This document shows, piece by piece, positions 1 through 10,381 of a stretch of 64,000 nt of DNA. Location of the stretch: NCBI RefSeq assembly GCF_050947875.1, contig NC_134572.1:130756105-130820104 (forward strand), in the 5' to 3' direction. The position numbers and the translations under genes were made by a program. The notes beneath the pieces were generated by a model. It was not told the DNA's origin. It saw nothing but the letters and a program-made list of their open reading frames with translations, and made no database searches. The DNA is from Dermacentor variabilis (taxonomy: Eukaryota; Arthropoda; Arachnida; Ixodida; Ixodidae). Each line of letters opens with the position of its first letter. Position 1 is the first letter of the stretch.

Positions 1-245
1 AGAACGCAAGCCAGTGCAACGCTTTCATTTCTGAGGAGGAAGGAATGTTGCAACTTAACGCATTTTCGAAGTGCGCGCACCTTTTATCGCCTCATCTGGC
101 GATCCTTCGGGTTCGGACTATCTCTACTAACACGTGCTCCTTTCTATCTTCCTGCCACTCGGCTACTTATAAATACACTCTACACCTTTGAATAAAGGTT
201 CATTTTGTTCTACTGACTACGCTGAGGCTTCACTGGTCTGGCGTT
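1..245 (+). mobile_element. LTR-like fragment, cut by window edge
   Basis: The stretch carries a TATA-like box (TATAAATA near 169-176) followed about 15-20 bases later by AATAAA (near 191-196) and a T-rich segment. That is the compact promoter plus poly(A) layout of an arthropod LTR R region. The left end lies outside the window and no partner LTR is visible, so it could be a solo LTR or only a look-alike. This call rests on layout alone. Confidence 0.3.
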
Positions 246-280
246 ATTGCGAGCACGCCATGGCTATGCTACAATAAGCA

Positions 281-597
281 ACTTTGAAGAGTTTAAATCT
301 GAATTAAAGGCCCATCGCTTTGAAGTAAATTAAGTAGAAACCCATACCCAGGACCTTCAACAGGAAAACCAGAAATCGAATAGAGTACTGAAGTAAGTTA
401 ATAAGCAATTGATAGAACTTATGCAATATGGAAGAAAGAATAACATTCAACTGAAAGATGTGCCTGCAGCATAGAAACAGTACCTTCGTAAAACAATTCA
501 AACAATAGCTACGTGCCTGAAGGTAGAAGACACTAGCAGTGATATTCATGTTGTCCATCGGGTACATAGTAAAGAGGAAGAAATGAGAGTAGGTTAA
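281..597 (+). pseudogene. LINE ORF1 remnant (coiled-coil RNA-binding protein)
   Basis: One frame reads as a continuous ORF1-like protein interrupted by stops at 331-333, 394-396 and 472-474, and it ends at a stop at 595-597. It has a Gln/Glu/Lys-rich helical stretch, then a YGRKNNIQLKDVP motif near 427-465, then a segment ending in DIHVVHRVH near 541-567. That order (coiled coil, then RRNNI..GVP, then D.AHR) is typical of ORF1 proteins of Jockey/CR1-type LINEs, which package element RNA. The stops show it is dead. No matching ORF2 follows. The family is judged from motifs. Confidence 0.55.
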
Positions 598-2380
598 ATA
601 GGCAGAAATGAAAGAAACAGAAAGCTAAACCCAGAGTCAAGTTAGGTTGCACCTTGGATTCTAGCCTAAGCTGACCTCTCTAATCAATGGTTTTGCGTAA
701 CGTGAAGTGTTCTGATTGCTTTCCTTCCTGTCTAGCATTCGCGTGCTTGTGTGCAATTATGTATCTTCCTGTCTTTTTCCTTTTTCACCACAATGAAATG
801 TTCCTATTCTAATTACCTGATACCGCTAACGCGGGTGTCGACATTGGCATTGTGAGATAAGCATAAATATGCAGGAATCCACAAAGATATGGTTCTTAAA
901 AAGACTTGAAGCAAAGGACCAGTGACAAAACCGCTGGTGCTCCTCTTTGCCGTGATATCAATTTAGCAAGCTCTCATTCACAATTTCAGCTGTACGTTTC
1001 GCTCTTGATCTGTCCCGTGGTTTACTTGTGTTGAGATTTATTCCGTATAAATTTATTCCGTATAAATAGCATACATTTATTCTGTGCTCTCGACCCATCG
1101 GGATTTCCAGTTTCCCGATCTCTCCTTACATGCATGTTTTGCGTCACATTCAGTCTTCGATTTCTTCTTGTCCTTGACTGTTCCTGACGCTAATTACTGC
1201 TCTTGTAGCTCGAGCGTAGCCTTTTTCGAATGTGCCCCGTAACGAGGGAAAATTCACGCCATTGTCTCATTTTTCATCACAGTTTCCGAAGGTGGTGGCC
1301 ATTTTAGTACAAAATCAATTCCGGCGTAGCATAGACGAAGTATAATTTTGTATGTTTTGTTTAAGGATTTTAAATAGAATACAGTTTGTTTTCTTTTAGC
1401 TTCAGCGGACAGAACTTAAAGCCACGAGAACATCTACTTTCTTTTCCTTGCTGAAGCCAGTTCATAATTTACAGGCAGCAGTTTTTTATTCCAGATGGCG
1501 TCAGAAATTAATCAATCAACAATGTTCTCGTACACCTTGTGTGGTGTAACTTAAATGTAAATATTGAGGACATGATTGTCGTTTTTGGAAGCTCAGATTT
1601 GTAACTTCTCTATACGCAGTACGCTGGGCAGTTTTGAGCTCAATTGCGGAAGCTAGGTTAAACAACTTTATATTATTTGATCTTAGGTGGCTAAAGCAAA
1701 TTAGTGGTTAGCAGCACGTCCTTGACGTTATCTAGCTGAGCGGAAAAAAGAATTCATTAACAAGTTCCTGCAAAAACTATGCTAACAAATATATTGCATG
1801 TAAATGTTCTCTGAAAGCGTAATTGAGGTGAAAAAGAACGCCAATAACGTCAACCTCACCACGCCTACCCTTATGCGATGTTGCCATTGTCATCGATGGC
1901 ATGGCTGCGTGAGGAGGTTTCTAGCGACCAGCTCACTTTTGTTTTAATTCATTGTGAGTTCTTTTTTTTCGAAGACAAGCAGTATAAAGTTTTATTGCCT
2001 ATACAGGAGCGAACGTGTGTCATCGAAACTTTGCTGTGTCTCATAAGGGATGCACGACGGAAAGATGGCGCGGATTTAGTGCTCACCAGCATGAAGACAT
2101 TGCGCTGAGGCTGAAGGAAGACAACGAAGGTCAACCGCTATGCAGCTCCTCGCGAAGCCATGCCGATGGTGACCGTACCATCGTGACGAAATACAGGGCG
2201 GTGATATTGAAAGTCACAGGCGCTTTATTTTTTGTCAGCTATGCTATAAGAAAGTGATAATACTATAAGTGCAGTGTCATTCGTTGTTGTCTCGTGAATT
2301 TATATACGAGTTTAAATAATTTGTATATCCATCTGTGCCTGAGAGTAGGTGTAATCAATGAAATGCACACCCACATTACG
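598..2380. other. No recognisable gene
   Basis: AT-rich sequence with short chance ORFs only. Frames at about 1878-2257 overlap on both strands and show no domain, signal peptide or splice context. Nothing in the stretch could be assigned. Confidence 0.6.
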
Positions 2381-2690
2381 CGCGCACAGATACGCATGCG
2401 CACACAGACACACACAAACACGTTCACACGCATGCATGCTCAAAAGCGAACACGCACCTTCGCACACGTACTTATTGACAGGTACACAGGTGTTAACGCA
2501 CACAGTGCTGGTGCATGCACGTACAGAAACGTACACACGCAAGCAGTCAAATGCACGCATACATACACGTGGGTGTGCTTGCTCATACATGCATACACAC
2601 ACTCACGCGCAGGCAAATCTCAGTAAGGAGTCCCACGCACGCACATGCAAACACGCGTGCACGCGGAAACACAAGCATTGGTATGCACGC
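2381..2690. repeat. Degenerate CA-rich low-complexity tract
   Basis: About 300 bases dominated by CA, CGCA and ACACGC steps with many interruptions, as in an old decayed CA microsatellite. ORFs here translate to His/Thr/Arg-rich proteins on the plus strand and Cys/Val-rich ones on the minus strand. That is the composition expected of a CA repeat, not of genes. Confidence 0.75.
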
Positions 2691-3539
2691 TCAAGGCGAT
2701 CACAATGTCTCTCTTCCAGCTGCCTTTCAGAAACCTGGGCGTGCAAAGAGACTGAATGACACTCGCTCGGCCAATACTGTTTCAACGCAGCTGTAATAAA
2801 TCGCATTACCGTTTAACTTTGCCGCCTTCTTCTGAAGTCAATGTGCCCTCTGCCGGGAAGTTGCAGTTGCAAAATAATTCGCACCTGTTGTTTGATTTCA
2901 CCGCTAATTCATTACGAATTTGCGGCTTTAACGCAGCACCGATGCTCCGACTAAGTGCCGTAAATGCATATGTCGTTTGAAGGAGGTACCCTGAAGGAGC
3001 TGTTGGCTCTAACTCGTTGTAACTCGACTGTTATGTCGAAACAAAGTTTCCTCCAAATTATGCCCATTCATTTACGCCGCAGCTGGTGCATTGCCCTGAT
3101 GTTAGTCCTCGTGCTATGGCTATGTCAATGTCCTTAGATGTGCATTCGCCTAATTGAAAAACATTAAATGAGAGGAATAATGGACAGGTTGTCACAAGAA
3201 CGTGTTTTAGGACTGATGTTTGACACAAGGGTACAGGGAAAGAAAAATAAACAGAAAAGTAGCCGAGAATGAGGAGTCATACACTCTGAACGGTGCGGTG
3301 CATAAACGCAAAGACTGCATGAGTTAATACGCCGCGTAGGACGAACTTAATACTTTCGTTACCGCGGCCATAGGAAGTGATCAATTTGATGAACGCACCG
3401 ACCCCAATTGACCTACGCACTGTTAAACAACGCCTTGAAATTTTCAAACTTGCAAGATCATGCAGTTTCTGAAACGTCGACTGAACTTCGGCTACTTATC
3501 GGATTTGAAGAATGTTGACAGCTAGGGGAGCTTCAACAA
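2691..3539. other. No recognisable gene
   Basis: No coding, RNA or repeat feature could be supported here beyond short chance ORFs. Confidence 0.5.
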
Positions 3540-4370
3540 ACAAACCTGGTGGCTCTCTCATCATCGAGAGTAGATGTAAGCATGAAATGGCCACCAGCAA
3601 AGCAGACTGGTTGGAGATGATACTAGCCACGATCTCAAAATGGGTGTATTCCATGTTCGCAACAGCACACCACACCACACCACAGCGCACTGCACTGCGC
3701 CATAGTGTGCACTGGTCCATACGGACGCTGTCCAGCCAGATGAAGAAAACCGGCTGAAGGAGACACTACAGGCAGCAAAAAACTCCAGGGAGACCGAGAT
3801 CTTGCCCATAGAAGAAAAACGCCTGAAGGAGGCGTGAAAAAATGTGCCAGCAAATCTCGATTCTTTATCCGTGATCTCGACGCAAGAGGTCACCAGTTGG
3901 CCCACCACTGAGCAAATGGCTGGCTTCAGGGAGCGTTGGCTTGCCAAGGCTGGCTGCGTGACGTAATGCTCTCTCCTAACTTTTTCCTTCCTCCAGGAAG
4001 GCAAAGCATCGCTTCCAGATGCTTCCGGCCCCTCGCCACACAAGCAATTCACCGAGCGCTGCAGATGCGCAGCAAATTCCATTTTCCAGAATTTAAATTC
4101 CATTCCAGAATATTGTGAACAAACATTAGGGAGAATTCGGACGCAATATTTTTTTGTAACTTGTTTAGGAGTAGCTAGCGTGTGTACACAGTACACACGC
4201 TAGCCCAGTACACAGGTTGGGGGAATCTCGTTTCGTTCACGCAACTTGTCCGGATGTTTTCGTTTGAGTTCTTGAAAAACGGCTCTGGCTTTTGGATCAA
4301 GTTCACTTGAATATCGCCGACACCGGCAGCTAAAGGCATTTCATGCTTACTGGCAACGGCAGCTTACGTA
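3540..4370 (+). repeat. Dispersed repeat family A, copy 1
   Basis: Homologous, in inverted orientation, to 42270-43010. Shared blocks include TTGGAGAT.ATACTAGCCA, AAAATGGGTGTA, the CACACCACACCAC run, the AACAAGTTACAAAA block near 4155-4168 and the TCTGGCTTTTGG block near 4284-4296. Between about 3715 and 3840 one frame encodes two Glu/Lys-rich units (EENRLKE.. and EEKRLKEA), paralleled in the other copy, so part of the repeat was once coding or mimics a coiled coil. The present frame is broken. Element class unknown. An extra 31-base hairpin at 4174-4204 sits inside this copy. Confidence 0.6.
4174..4204. repeat. Perfect 14-bp hairpin, 3-nt loop
   Basis: GCTAGCGTGTGTAC at 4174-4187 is exactly complementary to GTACACACGCTAGC at 4191-4204, separated by ACA. 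The other copy of the surrounding repeat has no hairpin at the corresponding place, so it was gained in this copy. Confidence 0.85.
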
Positions 4371-4760
4371 ACCGTTACGTTTATCAAGAAGTACAGGTGG
4401 CGAACGTAATGCACGAATGCGAGCTTTCTGGTAGAAACGAGGCGTCTTGCGTGCGCCGATCTCCTGTTATTGTTTCGCACATGAAAAATTTCTGTCTGGC
4501 AAAATCTAACATAAAAAGGTGTGCGCGGTTGGTGTTTCTATGAAATTTGTTTGTTGGCTGTGAGTCCCAAAACTCCGAGGAATACATTTGCAAAAAATGA
4601 AAGACAAGGTATGAGCTACATTAGTGATAGAAGAATGGTTGGGTATGCGTGGTTCGGAAATAACTTTCGCGAAAAATATGGTCGACGCTGGACGCAGGAC
4701 GCCGGATATTCCGTGACACGGGGCCCTGAACGTCGAAGCTAGCCTTCAGTGCTCGTAGCA
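4371..4760 (+). repeat. Dispersed repeat family B, copy 1
   Basis: Direct homology with 9650-9980. Shared stretches run GAGCTTTCTG.T.GAAACG, CC.GTTATTGTTTCGCAC, ATTTGTTT...TGTCAT-like blocks and AA.TCCGAGGAATA.ATT. The segment continues from family A and ends near a GC-rich stretch around 4680-4740. It has no ORF or RNA-gene features. Probably a short interspersed or miniature element; class not determined. Confidence 0.5.
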
Positions 4761-5101
4761 CTTCTCCAATATAAGTACGCAAAATTGGCGATTTCATCGA
4801 TTCGGCAGTAACAACTATTTCATGACAGCAGCAGGGAAGACATCGATGCTTCTCTCAGGTTGCCAATTTTCCGATTCTACGTAAAGGCTGATTTAACGAT
4901 TTCCAAACAATGATAGGCACTGTCACACACTGTCAATGTCATTTTGATAATTGCGTTCATATATTATCATGTGCAACTCATTTTCCCCAGAGTAGCTTGT
5001 TTTTTTCATGAATGCTTCCATGTACAAATTATTACGAGGAATCATTGTCGCAGTGCTACAGTAGCCGGCAGTAGATTTAAAACTGAAATTCCCCATCTGC
5101 C
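4761..5101. other. No recognisable gene
   Basis: AT-rich spacer upstream of the deleted LTR element. No feature seen. Confidence 0.5.
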
Positions 5102-5241
5102 TGTAGCAAGGCTGAATAGGCGGGACGTGACGCTTTTATTTTTGAACTGCGCATGGCTCACTGCGACACTACTTTGTATAAGTATACCCCTTTCCATTCT
5201 TACGATGAAGTTGTTCATTGCCTGGCCTCGACTCGCACACA
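5102..5241 (+). repeat. 5' LTR of the deleted gypsy element
   Basis: 140 bases, starting TGTAGCAAGG and ending CGCACACA. It matches 6436-6575 over its whole length with scattered differences, including the block ACTGCGC.TG.CTCACTGCG and the terminal CCTCGACTCGCACACA. The bases just after it (from 5242, TGCTAGTAGAGAATC) occupy the primer-binding position but do not give a clean TGG start, suggesting mutation. Confidence 0.6.
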
Positions 5242-5291
5242 TGCTAGTAGAGAATCACTGTCGCCATATTGGCCTCGTCGGCGCTGTTCCC

Positions 5292-6010
5292 TATGCCGAA
5301 CCCATTGGACCCGTCAGCAGACGCATGGCTTGGATGGGAAACTTGGAAAAGTGAGTTCACATTGTTGTCCGCTGCTACCCAGTTAAGTAAGCAGACCAAT
5401 GAAGTACAAGCAGCAACGTTACATGCAAATGTTGGAGAGGAGGGCACGAAAGCTTACAGCGAATTCAAATTCTAGAGTGGATCCTATAGGAACAACGTCG
5501 ATATTTTGCATGAAAAATTTGGAATTCTACAAACCTGTGACAAACTTGGACGTTCAACGAGTTTAGTTTCGCAACAATAAACCAAAAGCAGGTGGAGCGT
5601 TTCAATCAGTGGCTAACAAACCTCGGGATTTTTGCAGAGAAGTGCCAGTTCTTGGGCCTAGAAGACCGTTTGCTCCACAGACGAACCATTCTGGGCCTGC
5701 GAGACAAAAATTTGCAGGGAAGGCTTATTCCTGAGAAGCTGTCATACAATAGGATCAGGGAAATTTGCCGGGCCCAGGAACGGAGAAAGAAGCAACCTAA
5801 AGAAATCAGTGAACGCACAGAAGCAGCACGTGCAGCAGTAATTCAAGCAGTCACTACACAAAGTAAACCGTGTAGTCATTGCAGCAATACCGCTCACCGT
5901 GGCAGAATGTGTGCGGCTCAAGAAAAAACTTGCAAAAGGTTTGGTGGGCGTAATGTTCTTGCTCAAGAATGTAAATCGCCGTTCAGGAACTCCCCCGTGC
6001 AAAGACTACC
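5292..6010 (+). pseudogene. Broken gag with two zinc-knuckle relics
   Basis: Gag assembles the retrotransposon particle and binds RNA. From the ATG near 5292 the frame encodes MPNPLDPSADAWLGWETW and is cut by a stop near 5474. A second frame from 5592 continues the family sequence (FNQWLTNL.IFAEKCQF, RD..LQGRLI, then a basic helix). It reaches CSHCSNTAHRGRMC, a C-x2-C-x4-H-x4-C knuckle at about 5868-5909. A second knuckle has lost its second Cys (CKRFGGRNVLAQEC). Paired knuckles of this kind are typical of mag-type gypsy Gag. At least one frameshift and one stop separate the halves. Confidence 0.6.
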
Positions 6011-6039
6011 AGCCATTCAAAACAGTGGACAATCCCGTC

Positions 6040-6288
6040 TGACGTGGTCAAGCGCTGCGTTCAAGAAATACGCCAACGACAGAGGACCTACTACAATGAT
6101 GCCAGCAGGAACTTGTGGACGGTGATGCCAGGGCAGCAGGTAACAGTGTACTATACACACCAACGGGCCTGGTCTCCAGCCGTTTTTCTCAGACCAGGCG
6201 ATGAATAACCACTCGACCATCGTCAATACTGAAGACTGCCAGGAACTACGGCGCCCACGAAAGAACCTCCGCTTGGTAGATCTGCAAC
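6040..6288 (+). pseudogene. Integrase C-terminal tail fused after gag
   Basis: In a frame different from the gag frame, the sequence encodes RQRTYYNDASRNL near 6070-6110, then a segment like the small DNA-binding domain of gypsy integrases (VTVYYTHQRAWSPAVF near 6135-6185). After another shift comes TEDCQELRRPRKNLRLV near 6229-6279. In intact relatives this lies at the extreme C-terminus of Pol, more than 2.5 kb downstream of the Gag knuckles. Here it follows within about 100 bases, marking the internal deletion junction at roughly 6005-6045. Confidence 0.55.
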
Positions 6289-6435
6289 CTTAAGCGAGCC
6301 TCGTGCCCGAGGACGGATCTTCAACAGAGCCCCCTCAATCACTACAGAGAGGCACAAGACAGCGACGCCAGCCCTGTCGGCACCCTCGACGAAAGGGACG
6401 TTAACCACGTCTTAATTGCCCTGTAAGAGGGACGA

Positions 6436-6575
6436 TCTAGCAAAGCTGAAAAGCGCGATGTCACGCTTATATGTATGAACTGCGCGTGCCTCACTGCGGC
6501 ATTACTTTGCATATACTTTGCATTCCCATTATCCCCTTCCCAAAAAAGTTCTTGCCTGACCTCGACTCGCACACA
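6436..6575 (+). repeat. 3' LTR of the deleted gypsy element
   Basis: The partner of 5102-5241 with the same length. It begins TCTAGCAAAG, where the first dinucleotide pair has drifted from TG, and ends CGCACACA. Confidence 0.6.
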
Positions 6576-9039
6576 CAACCCCTTACATTTTGAACACCGC
6601 CTCTGCACGTGTCCTTATTCGCTACTTTACAATATTGTGCAACTCTCCACATTACTATACAGCACTGTACAGGAATTGAACAAAGCATGCGGACGCTCCT
6701 GCTCCACACATACACAAGACCTTCAACTTAAGAACTACACTAAAATCTCGATGCGGAAAAATGACGACAGGACAGGCGTTGTCAGCTCTCGTGCTATAGC
6801 CTTCTTCCCCGTTCATGTTTTTTTTTTTGCGCTGTTCCTAAGATAATGTTTAAACAAATTGCCCATATCTTCTCCTCAAGCACACTAGACCAGCCTGCTC
6901 GCACAGAAAACGGATCCAACACAATGAAGCATGACGAGGGCTCTGGACGCTCCGTGACCAGGCAACCATTGCTTCGCGGGCCTGCAGGATGTAGTAAAAA
7001 ACGAACCAGGTGCATGTTGCAAAAAAAAAAAATGCTTTCCGTACTGACCCGCATTCAGGTTTGCTAAGATATCACTGTACCGCACAGCATGGTCATCACT
7101 ATGTTTGGCATTGACGCCAACAAATGTTTCAATAATATTTTTTTTGCGTGATCGGTCTTACAGAAGCTGCGAACTAGAAGCCAGGTGGCATATTTTTTGT
7201 TTCAGAATTTTTGTACTGTCAGTATTCATACTGAAAATACTATATGGTTACTTTAATTCGTTTTCCTCGAGGGGTTTCTTTGGAGTTTCACAGAATATTT
7301 CCAAAAATTATCGGTCATTATTAGCGCTTCAAATCTATTCAAAACACCAGTGATAAGGCTTTATTTTATGTATGGCACTATACGTTGTGATTACAACGTC
7401 TTGAAGCGAAGCGTTAAAGCATAAACGCACCGAAAATGAACACATTCGTAACAGTAACGAAAGAGTTACGCGATTGTACTTATCGAACTAAATTTTATTG
7501 TGTCCAGCTGCTTCACGAGAGCTTCACTTTGTACATATTCTGGCATATGTGTTGCATTATTTTTGGTGTGTGTATTGATATCACAACAAACCACATCATT
7601 ATGTTATGTAACTGAAGCTACTTGCACCTTCATGCGCGTGTGATTTTATTGAGTTCCTTTACCGCTTCACTGAAGCATCATGCTAGTGAAATTTGATTGA
7701 CCAATATCTTGATAACAATATTGACTGATAACAATAGCAATCACAAATGACACTCATTTGTGTGGAGTTGTAAACAACAATCCAATTTTCAGTGAAGATG
7801 TTCTTGCGAGCTGTCGCACTAAGAATGAAATGAAGTAGAAATATTGTGTGCAGCTCTTTTTGATTAGACCAGAAATGTTAAAGTTTTCAAACACATTACA
7901 TTTAGGGTGCCCTCACCTTCGCTAAATTTAGACTTGCCATAACGTAAAGTTCACTTAGGACACAAGAAAACGTAGCACAAAACGTTCATTTAACGCTTTC
8001 AAGCACTTGGTAAAAAATCTTGTATAAAGGCTATACAAGAAGAACATGAATATAACTTTGCACACAGATTTGCCAAGCTTTTCCTAAATTTTCGTAAAGT
8101 TAGTCTCGTAGGTCTTGCAGTCATTCAAGGGCAACGGGAAAAATCTTGTGCTGCTCGTAAAGCCCTCCTATAGTGCTCTGTAGCGCTTGAACACGTAAAT
8201 AGTTGCAAATGCCACTAATAACCAATACACTCAGGATATCCCCTGCACGTTGCTCGTAACACGGCACTTATTTTCCACTATAGTGTAAATTTCGTGTAAC
8301 GTAAACTTTTCTTCGTACACGGTGAAACAGAGCGTAAAATAGACATTTACCACTTTCTAGCACTTGCTAAAAATTTCTTTGAAGCGAGGCTTCTTGCCGA
8401 GTTCCAGGCACTTTTTCGTACGCATCTCACCTATAACACCGAACGTATATAACGCCATCTACGTACGATGTAGTGATCAAGTAGCTTATGAGCTTGCCGT
8501 TTCAAACATCACTTACTAGACGTCTTTTGCCAGCCACGGCCATTGAATTCACAATGCTTTGCAAAGTCGCTTGCTCTAGCGCCTTGCAGGTTACACTTCT
8601 TTTACAACGATATCTATTGCTCCAGGTTTGTCTGCAGTTCCTATCAAAATATGTTTTCGAATATATAAAACAGCAATAGGAAATTAAAGCAGCCCCATAG
8701 AACTTCCTCTTTCCGACGCGTCCTTTAGTGACAAAACGGGAAAGGAAACCTGAAGCACAGTTTGAGCATGCATTTAGTCATATGTGCTACCACTACAGCT
8801 GGTCTGGTCACGGGCTCTGCTGACCAAGGATTCACGGAAAAAAACCTAAAAAATGGGCTGTGGCTTAGCTCAACTGACCATGGATATGCAAAGCGAAAGC
8901 TTGGCTTTGGCCTGCTTAAGTCTTGGTTTCACTTGCTTAACCTTTGATTTAGGTATAATTATTATACTTAGCTATACAATCATCATTAAGCCATGAATGA
9001 CGGCTGTGCCTAGGTCGGTGGCCAGACACGACTGTGATT
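6576..9039. other. No recognisable gene; AT-rich
   Basis: About 2.4 kb without a supportable gene. Two stretches near 7940-8030 and 8297-8390 share a weak direct similarity (ACGTAAA.TT, AGCACTTG.TAAAAA). The segment near 8850-8960 (GGCTGTGGCTTAGCTCAACTGACC and following) looks like a dispersed tick repeat but has no second copy in the window. Confidence 0.4.
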
Positions 9040-9520
9040 AGGCTTAGGTAGACATGCATCATTCGACGGTGCGATGCCTGTTGTGCCACGGGCAAAGCGC
9101 AAGTGCTAGAGATGCAAAGAGACGGCGCGGACATGCACCGCGTCGAAGCAGAAACGCACAGGGCGTGAACGCGGTCGCCACATTAATCTCGACGGTGCGA
9201 CGCCTGCTGCATTCTGGACCCTCTCCAGTGAAGCAGCTCGCCGGGCGATATCCGCGGGGTGGTCAGGCACCGCTTGGCGACGACGGCTCAAAGCCATCGT
9301 CGCCAAGCGGTTTGTGCCTCGTTCTCATCCATGGCCAAGCTCGCAATGACTAGTCGAGCGCGGGGCTCCTCTCAGCCAGGCAAGCGGCGAGTCACGTGGT
9401 CAGGCGGCGACCCAGCTGTGAACAGCATATGCGCCAAGCCAGCGGCAATGGAGCTCGGCGTGGAAAGTAACGTGATGCGTTGCCAAGGCTACAGCTCTGC
9501 TGCGGTCAAATGAAGGTCAA
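9040..9520. other. GC-rich island with repeat and hairpin
   Basis: Composition rises sharply against the AT-rich surroundings. A motif TCGACGGTGCGA.GCCTG.TG occurs twice, near 9063 and 9189. ORFs on both strands (for example 9054-9353 and 9106-9306 on the reverse) overlap, and neither shows a domain. It could be an old repeat or a CpG-rich promoter-like patch; I cannot decide. Confidence 0.35.
9270..9310. repeat. 19-bp hairpin with 3-nt loop
   Basis: CCGCTTGGCGACGACGGCT at 9270-9288 pairs with AGCCATCGTCGCCAAGCGG at 9292-9310 with a single mismatch, loop CAA. Confidence 0.8.
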
Positions 9521-9649
9521 ATGGCTGGGGACGGCTAAACTCGGCTACACGCGCTTGGTTATAACTTTCGCTTCAAAATTTTGAGGACGCTTAGCTTTGC
9601 CTTCAAGGGTGGAACGCAATAGCATTCAAAGATCCCTGAGTGGTTCTCA

Positions 9650-9980
9650 CGCTTCCCGGCAAGTGCAGCTTATGTTTACCAGGAAACGCTGCCGGCAAAC
9701 GCTATGCGCTAAGGTGAGCTTTCTGCTGGAAACGCGGCTTTGTGCGTGGGCCGATCCCGGAGGTAGTCCATAGCCGCACGATAGAATTACATAATTTTAA
9801 GGTTCCTGCTATTGTTTCGCACTTCTATTATTTGAGTCTGACAAGATTTCACGTAGAAGGCATGTGCTGTAGGTAATTTGTTTCATGACATTTGGGCTGT
9901 CATTCTCAAAATTCCGAGGAATAAATTGGTCAAGAATCTAAGACAACGTACGAGCAACTTTACTTATATAATGATGTGGC
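9650..9980 (+). repeat. Dispersed repeat family B, copy 2
   Basis: Diverged direct copy of the sequence at 4371-4630, with an extra block of about 50 bases near 9760-9810. The best shared tract is ATTCCGAGGAATAAATTGGTCAAG against the corresponding tract near 4575-4595. No coding content. Confidence 0.5.
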
Positions 9981-10084
9981 GATATAAGCCGCGCATATCG
10001 CATCTCATATAGCAAGGCGTGTCATATACTTATACCTAAATATATACCGAAATTCTTGCTCACGGACCCCGTCTGAGCACACAG

Positions 10085-10122
10085 TCGATTGACTGTGCCG
10101 TCAGATGGCGACCCTATTACTC
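10085..10122 (+). pseudogene. Possible upstream stub of the LINE interrupted by gypsy
   Basis: These bases abut the gypsy insertion and, joined to 14588 onward, would run into the RNase H-encoding LINE fragment. Too short to prove; assigned mainly by position. Confidence 0.25.
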
Positions 10123-10329
10123 TGTAGCGGCAGCAGCATCGGCGTCGCACGAGGGATGACGTAGACGCTCGCGTCTACACGAGGCTCGAGCGGCTGGCGC
10201 TCCGGCACGGGCTAGCGTTCCGAAGGAGAGGATTAAAAAAGAATGCTACGCTAAGAGACGGACTGTCGGTTCTTCCTCTCCTGCGAGAACCCGAGACTTT
10301 AAAGGTCTACGTGGTCGCTCGTCGCCACA
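10123..10329 (+). repeat. 5' LTR of intact gypsy element
   Basis: 207 bases from TGTAGCGGCA to CGTCGCCACA. It differs from the 3' LTR only in ACTTTAAAGG against ACTTTAACGG near the end. It contains ATTAAAAAAG near 10231, a possible TATA or poly(A) variant. Confidence 0.93.
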
Positions 10330-10332
10330 GTT

Positions 10333-10350
10333 TGGTGACCCGGACGTGAT
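10333..10350 (+). promoter_or_regulatory. Primer-binding site, tRNA-Trp type
   Basis: TGGTGACCCGGACGTGAT begins three bases after the LTR. It is complementary to a tRNA 3' end ATCACGTCCGGGTCACCA. Animal tRNA-Trp ends ATCACGTCGGGGTCACCA (the primer used by Rous sarcoma virus), one base different, so tRNA-Trp is the likely primer for minus-strand DNA synthesis. Confidence 0.75.
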
Positions 10351-10381
10351 ACTGCCATGCGCTCCTGTGGTAGAGACGACC

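Larger units (their letters stand above)
5102..6575 (+). mobile_element. Internally deleted Ty3/gypsy element (mag-like)
   Basis: Two related 140-bp direct repeats (5102-5241 and 6436-6575), both ending CTCGCACACA, flank about 1.2 kb. The interior holds a broken gag with cysteine knuckles followed directly by the C-terminal tail of an integrase. Protease, RT, RNase H and the integrase core are missing. A full gypsy interior is usually 4-5 kb, so about 3 kb has been lost. The left LTR begins TGTAG, the right has TCTAG. I could not find an exact target-site duplication. The element is old and depends on enzymes supplied elsewhere. Confidence 0.65.

Noticed and set aside
2294..2806. Cluster of ORFs of 60-133 codons on both strands
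   Set aside because: All lie in a CA-rich low-complexity tract and their amino-acid bias is dictated by the repeat.
3561..4196. 211-codon minus-strand ORF
   Set aside because: It lies antisense across dispersed repeat family A. The other copy has no equivalent long frame and no domain is visible.
10346..10381. Upstream GTG start for gag
   Set aside because: It overlaps the primer-binding site, and the ATG at 10382 has a good context and starts the recognisable protein.
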